From Flavobacterium lacus (lineage in GTDB: Bacteria > Bacteroidota > Bacteroidia > Flavobacteriales > Flavobacteriaceae), in contig NZ_QLSV01000002.1 of the NCBI RefSeq assembly GCF_003268815.1, positions 272,612 to 336,611 on the forward strand: DNA of 64,000 bases, written 5' to 3'. A program made the translations under genes and the position numbers. Positions within the stretch are counted from its first letter, which is position 1. Each line of letters starts with the position of its first letter. This document shows positions 26,054 to 34,700 of this stretch, one piece after another. A model generated the notes under the pieces. It ran no database searches, had not been told where the DNA came from, and saw nothing but the letters and a program-made list of their open reading frames with translations.

Positions 26054-26075
26054 TTTTTGGAAATTAATTAGGGGA

Positions 26076-26083
26076 CAAATATA
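26076..26083 (-). promoter_or_regulatory. Predicted -7 box for the 23387-26053 protease
   Basis: TATATTTG on the minus strand matches TAnnTTTG. The predicted start of transcription is about 15 nt before the ATG at 26053. Confidence 0.5.
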
Positions 26084-26173
26084 TCATATTTTTAATAATT
26101 CTTTAATATTTTTAAAGATTTACATCATTTTTTAATTCTTTCATCTAGAATATTCTTATTAATTATAAAGTTG

Positions 26174-26203
26174 TTGGATTTATTTTTATAATAATTAAAT
26201 TTG
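26174..26203 (+). promoter_or_regulatory. Predicted promoter for ribF
   Basis: TTG (26174-26176) and TAAATTTG (26196-26203) are separated by exactly 19 nt, the textbook Bacteroidetes spacing. Transcription should start near 26210, about 7 nt before the TTG start codon of ribF. Confidence 0.65.
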
Positions 26204-26216
26204 TAAAAAAAAATCT

Positions 26217-27146
26217 TTGAAAACTTTTCAATCTATTTACGATTTCAAACCCAAAAACAAAACTGTGTTGACACTTGGCACCTTTGACGGGGTTCATTTT
26301 GGACACAAGAAAATTATTGAAAAACTAATCCAAAATTCGACTTTGTGCGAATGCGAAAGTTTGGTGCTCACTTTTTTTCCTCATCCAAGAATGGTGCTCC
26401 AAGACAGTACAGAAATTAAACTCTTAAATACCATTGAAGAACGTACTGAATTATTAAAAAAATCCGGCTTAGACAACCTAATCATTCATCCTTTTGATCA
26501 AGCATTTTCCAGATTAACGGCAGAAGAATTTGTTTACACTATTTTAGTAAATCAGTTTAATGTGAAAAAAATTATTATTGGCTACGATCATCGTTTCGGA
26601 AGAAATCGAACGGCTGACATAAATGATTTAATTGAATATGGCGAAAAATATAATTTTGAAGTAGAACAAATTTCGGCTCAGGAAATTGATGAAGTTTCGG
26701 TTAGTTCTACAAAAATTCGCAATGCTTTGATTGATGGTCAGATAAAATTGGCAAATGACTACCTGGGATACAATTATCTTTTAACCGGAACAATCGTGAA
26801 GGGAAAAGGAATCGGAAGAACGTTGGATTTTCCCACCGCTAATTTACAACTACACGAATCCTATAAATTGATTCCAAAAAACGGCGTTTATATTATTCAA
26901 AGTTTGATGAAAAATAAATTGGTTTACGGAATGATGAACATTGGATTTAATCCGACGGTTAATGGCGATTCAAAATCAATTGAAATACACTTTTTTGATT
27001 TTGATGCTGATTTGTATTCTAAAAAAATTCAAATTCAGTTTTTGGATCGAATTCGTGATGAAGTGAAATTTGAAAATGTTGATAAATTAAAAGAGCAACT
27101 TTTAAAAGATAAAACAGCAGCCATTCAATATATAAATTCTCTGTGA
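26217..27146 (+). CDS. ribF: Bifunctional riboflavin kinase/FAD synthetase
   Basis: The 309-residue enzyme phosphorylates riboflavin to FMN and adenylates FMN to FAD. The N-terminal FAD synthetase domain has the nucleotidyltransferase motif LGTFDGVHFGHKKII and later DHRFGRNRTADI and VSSTKIRNAL. The C-terminal riboflavin kinase domain (about 185-309) has GKGIGRTLDFPTANL and NGVYIIQ. The frame opens with TTG at 26217. No ATG lies between this and the first catalytic motif, so a non-ATG start is well supported. The stop codon overlaps the next gene's ATG (TGATG), indicating translational coupling. Confidence 0.95.
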   Translation: MKTFQSIYDFKPKNKTVLTLGTFDGVHFGHKKIIEKLIQNSTLCECESLVLTFFPHPRMVLQDSTEIKLLNTIEERTELLKKSGLDNLIIHPFDQAFSRLTAEEFVYTILVNQFNVKKIIIGYDHRFGRNRTADINDLIEYGEKYNFEVEQISAQEIDEVSVSSTKIRNALIDGQIKLANDYLGYNYLLTGTIVKGKGIGRTLDFPTANLQLHESYKLIPKNGVYIIQSLMKNKLVYGMMNIGFNPTVNGDSKSIEIHFFDFDADLYSKKIQIQFLDRIRDEVKFENVDKLKEQLLKDKTAAIQYINSL

Positions 27147-28462
27147 TGCTAAAAAAAGCTTTTGAACCCATCGATAATGCTCCTTTAATTCTATTTAGAA
27201 TTACACTTGGGCTTTTAATTGCAGCAGAAAGCATTGTAGCCATTTTTACCGGTTGGGTTAAAAAAAATTTAATTGACCCCACAGTTCACATTCCACATAT
27301 TGGTTTTGATTTTTTAGTTCCTCTACCCGGTTACGGCATGTATTTGTATTATGTAATAATGGGGATTTTAGGCGTTTTTATTATGCTTGGCTATAAATAT
27401 CGCTATTCTTTAGGCTTTTTTACATTGTTGTGGATTGGTGTTTACTTAATGCAAAAAGCATCCTACAACAATCATTATTATTTACTCATTTTGGTTTGCT
27501 TAATCATGCTTTTTCTTCCTGCCAATCACTATGCCGCTATAGACGCTAAAAGAAATCCGAACATAAAGAGTCTTACCATGCCTAGATGGAGTGCATGGGT
27601 GATGATTATTCAAATGACCATTGTCTATTTTTATGCAACGTTGGCGAAATTTTATCCGGATTGGCTAGATGGAACTTTTACAGGTATTTTATTTTCAAAC
27701 CTTTCTAACTTCCCCGTTTTGGGCACTGTGTTTACCGAAAAATGGTTTCATGTTTTTATTGCGTACGCCGGAATTTTCTTTGATGGATTAATCATCCCTG
27801 CGCTGCTTTGGAAGAGAACTAGAAATAGTGCTTTAATCGCTAGTTTGATTTTTCACTTATTTAATTCCATTACATTACAAATTGGTATTTTTCCTTATTT
27901 TGCCATAAGTTTTATTGTGTTTTTCTATTCGCCCGAAACCATTCGAAACCTCTTTTTCAAAAAGAAACCACAACTTCAATTAGAAGATTTAAGTGCAAGC
28001 TATTCGTATTCAAAAGCAATAACGTATTTTTTTATCCCTTTTTTTGTCATTCAACTCATTCTTCCTATCCGACATTATTTTATTAAAGGAGATGTGCTTT
28101 GGACAGAAGAAGCCCACCGCTTAAGTTGGCGAATGATGCTCAGACAAAAAAGCGGCAGTACACATTTTAAAGTAATTGATAAAAAAACAAACCAAGAACT
28201 ACCGTATAATATTGTTGAAAAATTAACCCGAAAACAGCTTGGTTTGGTTTCCAGTAAACCGGACGGAATATGGCAAATGGCTCAACACATTAAAAAAGAA
28301 TTTGCGGAGAAAAACATAGAGGTCAGTATTTTTATTGATTCACAGCTGTCCGTTAACAACAAGCCCTACAAAACCTTTATCGACCCCACTGTTGATTTTG
28401 CTGAAGCAGAGTGGAATTATTTTGGCCATAATGACTGGATTTTGTTGTATGATAAAAATTGA
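27146..28462 (+). CDS. HTTM-domain membrane protein (gamma-carboxylase-like)
   Basis: The ATG at 27146 overlaps the ribF stop by 1 nt and gives 438 residues. The first 300 residues contain multiple membrane helices (for example LFRITLGLLIAAESIVAIF, YYLLILVCLIMLFLP and MIIQMTIVYFYATLAKFYPDWLDG). The motifs NHYYLLIL, AKFYPDWLDG and RHYFIKGDVLWTEEAHRLSWRMMLR are those of the HTTM/vitamin K-dependent gamma-glutamyl carboxylase-like family. A soluble C-terminal domain follows. Whether the bacterial proteins carboxylate anything is unsettled. Its coupling to ribF is the only context clue. Confidence 0.88.
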   Translation: MLKKAFEPIDNAPLILFRITLGLLIAAESIVAIFTGWVKKNLIDPTVHIPHIGFDFLVPLPGYGMYLYYVIMGILGVFIMLGYKYRYSLGFFTLLWIGVYLMQKASYNNHYYLLILVCLIMLFLPANHYAAIDAKRNPNIKSLTMPRWSAWVMIIQMTIVYFYATLAKFYPDWLDGTFTGILFSNLSNFPVLGTVFTEKWFHVFIAYAGIFFDGLIIPALLWKRTRNSALIASLIFHLFNSITLQIGIFPYFAISFIVFFYSPETIRNLFFKKKPQLQLEDLSASYSYSKAITYFFIPFFVIQLILPIRHYFIKGDVLWTEEAHRLSWRMMLRQKSGSTHFKVIDKKTNQELPYNIVEKLTRKQLGLVSSKPDGIWQMAQHIKKEFAEKNIEVSIFIDSQLSVNNKPYKTFIDPTVDFAEAEWNYFGHNDWILLYDKN

Positions 28463-28542
28463 AATCTAATGGAAAAATAATTTTGTTGATTAATTCTTAA
28501 AAAATCTTCACTTCTCCTTTACTTAAATCTTTAGAAAATAAG

Positions 28543-28550
28543 TATTTTTG
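28543..28550 (+). promoter_or_regulatory. Predicted -7 box for bioB
   Basis: TATTTTTG matches TAnnTTTG and lies 17 nt before the ATG. No good -33 TTG is seen. Confidence 0.45.
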
Positions 28551-28567
28551 ACTCATAAATTAAAACC

Positions 28568-29653
28568 ATGAGCATCACTAAACACAATTGGACTAAAGAG
28601 GAAATTATTGCCATCTACAACAAACCGATGATGGACTTACTTTTTGAGGCAGCTTCTATTCATCGGGAGCACCACGACCCAAATGTTGTGCAAGTTTCTA
28701 CTTTACTATCCATCAAAACCGGTGGCTGCCCGGAAGATTGTGGCTATTGTCCGCAAGCCGCTCGGTATCACACCAACATTGAAGGAAATGACTTAATGAG
28801 CGTTCAACAAGTAAAAGCGCAAGCATTACGTGCTAAATCAACCGGTTCTTCACGTGTGTGCATGGGAGCAGCATGGCGGAATGTAAAAGATGGGCCCGAA
28901 TTTGATCAAGTGTTGGAAATGGTGCGAACCATCAATAAATTGGACATGGAGGTTTGTTGTACATTAGGTATGCTTACAGAAAATCAAGCTCACCGTTTGG
29001 CCGAAGCCGGTTTATATGCCTATAACCACAATCTAGATACATCAGAAGAATATTATAAAGAAGTGATTTCAACCCGTGGCTTTGAAGACCGTTTACAAAC
29101 CATTGATAATGTGCGAAAAACAAATGTTACCGTTTGCAGTGGTGGAATTATTGGCATGGGAGAAAGTATAGACGATAGAGCAGGAATGTTAGTTGCTTTA
29201 TCCACGTTAAATCCGCAACCGGAATCAGTTCCTATTAATGCTTTGGTTGCTGTGGAAGGAACGCCGCTAGAAGAACAAAACCCAATTGAAATCTGGGAAA
29301 TGGTTCGTATGGTCGCCACCACTCGAATTGTGATGCCGGAAACACAAGTGCGTCTGTCTGCCGGAAGAACTGAAATGAGTAGAGAAGGCCAAGCGTTGTG
29401 CTTTTTTGCAGGTGCTAATTCTATTTTTGCAGGAGACAAATTACTCACTACACCCAATCCGGATGTGAATGAAGACATGAAAATGTTTGATTTGTTGGGG
29501 TTAAAACCTCAAAAACCATTCATCAAAATCATGCAACCAACAACTGTCGAAGCAGAAGATTCAAAATTTCAAGCCTTAGGCGAAAAGCCAAAATGGTCAA
29601 GACCCGGACATACTATTGAAAGAAACTTAGATGCTTCTATTAAAAATAAATAA
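28568..29653 (+). CDS. bioB: Biotin synthase (radical SAM)
   Basis: The 361-residue enzyme inserts sulfur into dethiobiotin to give biotin, the last step of the pathway. The radical SAM cluster motif is GGCPEDCGYCPQAARY with Cys54, Cys58 and Cys61. Later conserved pieces include CCTLGMLTENQAHRLAEAGLYAYNHNLDTS, GGIIGMGES and RLSAGRTEMS. It is cytoplasmic. It lies alone, about 23 kb from the bioF/D/A cluster in this window. A hairpin follows the stop. Confidence 0.97.
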   Translation: MSITKHNWTKEEIIAIYNKPMMDLLFEAASIHREHHDPNVVQVSTLLSIKTGGCPEDCGYCPQAARYHTNIEGNDLMSVQQVKAQALRAKSTGSSRVCMGAAWRNVKDGPEFDQVLEMVRTINKLDMEVCCTLGMLTENQAHRLAEAGLYAYNHNLDTSEEYYKEVISTRGFEDRLQTIDNVRKTNVTVCSGGIIGMGESIDDRAGMLVALSTLNPQPESVPINALVAVEGTPLEEQNPIEIWEMVRMVATTRIVMPETQVRLSAGRTEMSREGQALCFFAGANSIFAGDKLLTTPNPDVNEDMKMFDLLGLKPQKPFIKIMQPTTVEAEDSKFQALGEKPKWSRPGHTIERNLDASIKNK

Positions 29654-29675
29654 TTAAACCAAGAAAAAGGTTAAG

Positions 29676-29711
29676 CAAAAAGCCCCCCCCTGATTTCTCG
29701 GAGGTCTTTTT
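29676..29711. terminator. Terminator between bioB and the converging lipoprotein gene, with a C8 run
   Basis: AAAAAG (29677-29682) pairs with CTTTTT (29706-29711), and C-rich bases pair with GGAGG inside with mismatches. The right arm repeats that of the terminator at 30321-30347, whereas the left arm has become eight consecutive C. Confidence 0.65.
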
Positions 29712-29729
29712 GTCTTTAATTCAAACGTT

Positions 29730-30197
29730 TTATCTGTAAGCTCTAAAAGTTCCGTTTGTCACCACTACAGTAGTACCTTCATCGTTAGTGCCAGAAAAGC
29801 TAAAAGTTCCCTTAACATACTCTGCATCTAAATCTGTAATAACAAGTGTTCCTGTTGAAGCATCAATTACTTCCTCTCCCATCCAAATGTTTGCAGAATA
29901 AAGTGTCTCTAAATTTGCATCGGTAGGTGTATCACTTGTAATTGTAAATGTTCCTGTTTCAATAACAACCGGCATCCATAACGAAATTCTTTCATATTCT
30001 GCACTTTCCATATCGTCACCAAGTATTAATCTTCTAAGAGATGTAATAGTGGCAGGATCCATATACTCTTTTTGTTCCCCGTTTAATGTAAATCGAACAT
30101 ATAATTCATCATCATTATTGGTTGACGAATCATCAGATGAGCACGAAGTTAAACTTAAAGTAAATACGGCAATCAATAGGTAAAATAAATTTTTCAT
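29730..30197 (-). CDS. Lipoprotein of unknown function
   Basis: The ATG at 30197 gives 155 residues: MKNLFYLLIAVFTLSLTSCSSDDSSTNNDDE, a lipobox with Cys in LTSC followed by the Ser/Asp-rich tether typical of Bacteroidetes surface or periplasmic lipoproteins. A 12-codon in-frame extension to 30233 lies upstream of the signal and is discarded. The body is predicted beta-rich (two or more sheets, ending TVVVTNGTFRAYR). No family is recognised. Terminators lie on both sides. Confidence 0.85.
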   Translation of the reverse strand: MKNLFYLLIAVFTLSLTSCSSDDSSTNNDDELYVRFTLNGEQKEYMDPATITSLRRLILGDDMESAEYERISLWMPVVIETGTFTITSDTPTDANLETLYSANIWMGEEVIDASTGTLVITDLDAEYVKGTFSFSGTNDEGTTVVVTNGTFRAYR

Positions 30198-30320
30198 AAA
30201 TAAGTAATCGTTTATATTTTTAATTGGTTGCAAATGTAACTTTTCATTTTTGAACTCCCCTTAATAAAATTATTAATTTAACTACTTCACTCTTTATTTA
30301 ATGTAAAGACAAAAGCACAT

Positions 30321-30347
30321 AAAAAAACCTCCGATTTCTCGGAGGTT
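30321..30347 (-). terminator. Terminator of the 30400-35319 gene
   Basis: AACCTCCGA (30326-30334) and TCGGAGGTT (30339-30347) form a perfect 9-bp stem. The A-run at 30321-30327 supplies the minus-strand U-tract. Confidence 0.85.
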
Positions 30348-30360
30348 CTAGTTTTATTAA

Positions 30361-30400
30361 CTCAGTACCTTAGAACCTCAGTCCCTCAGCACCTTTGTCC
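30361..30400. repeat. Tandem octamer array at the 3' end of the T9SS cargo gene
   Basis: Five octamers in phase, CTCAGTAC, CTTAGAAC, CTCAGTCC, CTCAGCAC and CTTTGTCC, fill the space between the terminator and the stop codon (30400-30402). Confidence 0.8.
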
Positions 30401-31745
30401 TATTGTTTCACCACCCGCACGGTTTTCGTTTCTTCCCCTTGCGTTACAATCACGTTGTAAACACCCGATGGATAACGGTCTCCGAATTGGTAGTTGGTTC
30501 CATCTTGTGCTTTCACTTCCTTCACTTCTAAAAGTCTTCCGGTCATGTCATACACGGTCAAACTTACTGGTTCAGTGTTAGAAGTTTTCACATCAATACC
30601 AAAACTTGTGGCAAATGGGTTTGGAATAGCAATGGCTTTGAATCCATCAATTGTAGTTACATCCATTCTGGTTACTTCATCCGGTCTTCCGGCTCCTGGC
30701 GTAATAATGCTACACGATTTTCCGTAAGGCCCCCAAACTCCATTCAAACGAATGGCTACTCTAACAGTGTAAGTTGTACCTGATAACAAACCGGTGAAAT
30801 TATTCAACGTTACTGTTCGCAAGGGTCTATCAAACGTTTGGCTGTATGACTGACTCTCGTTTTCTAATAAGAAACGGTATTGTTGGGCACCTGGATAAGA
30901 CGCTGCAAAAAGAGTTGTTGTGTTTGAAGTAACTTGGTATTCATCACACTGCGCATCTTGCAAGCCAATCGTTGGGAATAAGGGGGTAGTAATGTTACAA
31001 ACCGATCCGTACGACAAGTACGTTCCATCTGTATTTCTCACCGCTACCTCAACATTGTAAGTCGTGTTGTATTGGATGTTTGGTAAAGTATTCAATCTTA
31101 AATCCCTAATCACACGATCACTTGTTTGAACGTCAATTGGATCCAAAGTATTGGTAATTCTAAATCTATATCCAGTGGCAAAAGGAACAATGTTTGCAAA
31201 AATTGCATTATTGATATTGTTCATTGTTGTATTGCACTGCGAAGCTTGAATTTGTGTGGTCGTATCCGGTGTGGTTATTGTACATGGTGTGCCGTAAAAC
31301 GGTTGCCACACGTTGTTGATTCTAACAGAAACTTCAACCGCATAGGTTGTATTAAACGCATAATTGCTTAATTGCGTGATACGGAATTGACGTAAAAATC
31401 TGTCGATTGTTTGTACTTCATTAGTTGCCATGTTGGTTACTCTAAAACGGTAACCTTGAGCTCCCGGCACCAAAGCAGCATTCACATAACTGTTTACAAA
31501 TGGCAACGTCGTACCACACTGATTAGGTAGTACCACTGAAACAATAGGTGTACAACCGTTATCGATAGTGCCATCACAATCGTTGTCTAAACCATCGTAG
31601 CAGATTTCTGTTGCTCCGGGGTTAATTGCTGGATTGTTGTCGTCGCAGTCTAAACTATTGAGTACATAACCTACTGGCGCCACACAAGCTTGTTGTGAAA
31701 TAGCAGCGTCTCCATACCCATCACTATCACTATCCGCATAATACG
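30400..31745. repeat. Copy A of a 1.35-kb duplicated 3' module
   Basis: This segment encodes the MopE-like motif, three beta domains (starting VVLPNQCGTTLPFVNSYV) and the T9SS tail. It is closely matched at DNA and protein level by 36985-38330. Confidence 0.8.
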
Positions 31746-34700
31746 TGATTGGAATTAAAATAGTTACCACAACAAGTGTTCGTTCACTTTCAAGTCCATC
31801 AAGCGTTTGGGAAACATAATAGTTCCCCGATAATAAAACTGTATTAGTGTTTAGAGCAGCACCTCCTGTGGCAACATCATACCATTGCAAGGCAGCACCT
31901 ATTGCAACTAAATCTGAAACCATAGCATTTCCGCAAAAAGTTTGAAATGAAGCAGCGGGTGCTGCAGTACTATTTACTGTAACTGTTACCACAGTTCTTA
32001 TAGTCTCACAGCTATTTTGTGTTTGTGAAACATAGTAGATTCCTGTAGCAATCGGCGTTGTTGGTGGTAAAACAGTTCCCCCGGTTTCAGAAGTATACCA
32101 TTGAAGGTTACTTCCCGTTGCGGTTAAAGCGGCAACCGTAGTATTTCCGTAAAAAATTTGAGCTGAAGCCGTTGGTGCTACAGAAGTAATGTTGATTGTT
32201 AAATTCAACGTAGCGGTAGCACAATCAACCACATTAGTATAGACACCACTTTGAGTATAAATTTGATCGTTTTCCGCCCAAGTATAACTATCACAAGCGG
32301 TGATCGTTTCGGTTGTTGTAGTTGGTGTGCAAAAAATATAATTATTTGAAACACAAGATGCACCAACACTGTTGATTGCTCGAATCATGATAGTACTTGG
32401 TACACTTGGCAATTCTAATGTTAAAGGACTTGTAGTGACATCTGGTGATAATGCCGTAAAAGTACTACCATTATCTAAAGAATATTCATAATTCGTTATT
32501 GTTGGTGCTACTAATAAAGCAGTTTGCGTAAATTCAACTGAAACAGTTGTACCACTAATCGATGCCTCAGTAATTAGGGGTGCATCGGCTGATGGTAAAA
32601 AACTACTGGTCATCACACGGTTGCCCGAGCCATTGCCTGCTACTGCTACAAAAATTCCATTACCATAAGTGACACTATTCCACATGTTTTCAGCTGCGGA
32701 AGTTCTTAACGTCCAAATAATTCCATCCGGGCTGGTCATCACACGGTTACTTATTCCATTTTGTGCCACTGCAACAAAAAGACCGTAGCCATAGGTAACG
32801 CTAACCCAGGCATTATCCAAAGCAGAAGCTCTTGCCGTCCAAGTAATCCCGTCAGGACTTGTCATTACTCGGTTACCCGAACCACTACCTGCCACCGCTA
32901 CAAAAAGACCGTTTCCGTAAGTAACGCCACGCCAAATATTATCCGCCGCTGAGGTTCTCAAAGTCCAGTTAATTCCATCTGGACTAGTCATCACACGGTT
33001 TCCAGAACTAGAAAATCCCACTGCCACAAAAACGCTATTGCCATAGGTAACACTACTCCAGCTATAATCTGCTGCAGAGCTCCTCGACGTCCAGTTAATC
33101 CCGTCCGGGCTAGTCATCACGCGGTTACCCGAACCAGACTGTCCCACTGCCACAAAAAGTCCGTTGCCGTAAATAACGCTCACCCAATTATTATCCGACG
33201 CTGAGGTTCTTGCCGTCCAAATAATCCCATCCGGACTCGTCATCACACGAGTTCCCGAACCAGATTGTGAGACCGCCACAAAAAGTCCGTTGCCATAAGT
33301 AACGTTAACCCACTGGTTGTTATTCGCTGAGGTTCTAGCCGTCCAGTTAATTCCATCCAAGCTTGTCATCACACGATTAGCAGTGCCGGTGGCCGCCACC
33401 GCTACAAAAATGCCGTTACCGTAAGTAACACTAATCCACTCACTTTCTGCCGCAGCTGTTCCTGCAATCCAGGTAATACCGCTACTTCCTGATGTGTTGG
33501 GCGTTAAACTAATGGCTACCGAAGCCGAACCACTGCTGGCTAAATTAACCGCACGGAGCTTCACTTGGTAGGTAAAACAATTGATTAATCCACTACCTAT
33601 GAACAATTGACTACCGGTTATTGATGGAGAAGGTGTTATCCAACTTTCTCCGTTATCAGTTGAATACTCATAATTAGTGATTGCAGATCCTCCATCATTG
33701 ATAGGTGCAGTAAACTGTACAATACCGCCGGTATCAATGGGGGTTACCACCAAATTGGTAGGTGCATCTGGAACCGTGCCAAAGGAAGGCGTTGCTTCTT
33801 CCTCATTGGAAATACAAGAACTACCAACTGAATTAATCGCTCTTATTACAACAGGATAAGTTGTTCCATTGCTAAGGCCTGCGATGTCTATCGGACTTAG
33901 ATTAGAGGCTGGATTACGAACTGTCCAAGTGCTCCCATTATCAGTTGAATACTCATAATTGCTAGTCAAAGGCGCATGTACCGAAGCGGTTTGCGTAAAA
34001 GTAACCCGTAGGGAATTATTTCTTTCACTAATTGAAGTTATCGCCGGTGCATCGGGCACCAAAGAAAAACTACTTGTCATCACCCGGTTTCCTGAACCAG
34101 ACTGCGCAACCGCAACAAAAAGTCCGTTGCCATAGGCAACGCTGCGCCAGTTAATGTCCGCTGCGGAGGTTCTCAACGTCCAAGTAATTCCGTCTGCGCT
34201 GGTCATCACGCGGTTACCCGTGCCTAAAGTTGCTACAGCCACAAAAAGACTGTCACCATAGGTGACGCTTTGCCAATTATTATCCACCACAGAGGTTAGC
34301 GAAGTCCAGGTAATTCCGTCTGGGCTGGTCATTACACGGTTACCAGTACCATTAGATGCCACCGCCACAAAAAGGCCATCGCCATAGGTAACACTTTGCC
34401 AACTGTTGTCCGCTGCAGAGGTCCTCGACGTCCAAGTAATTCCATCTGGGCTAGTCATAACACGGGTACTACTACCAGAGCTTGCCACTGCCACAAAAAG
34501 TCCGTTCCCATAGGCAATGCTGTTCCAGCTATTATTCACTGCTGAGGCTCTGGAAGTCCAAGTAATTCCGTCTAGGCTGGTCATCACGCGGTTACCCGCA
34601 CCCGAAGTTGCTACAGCCACAAAAAGACTGTTACCATAGGTAACGCTTTGCCAATTATTATCCACCACAGAGGTTCGCGAAGTCCAAGTAAATCCATCTG

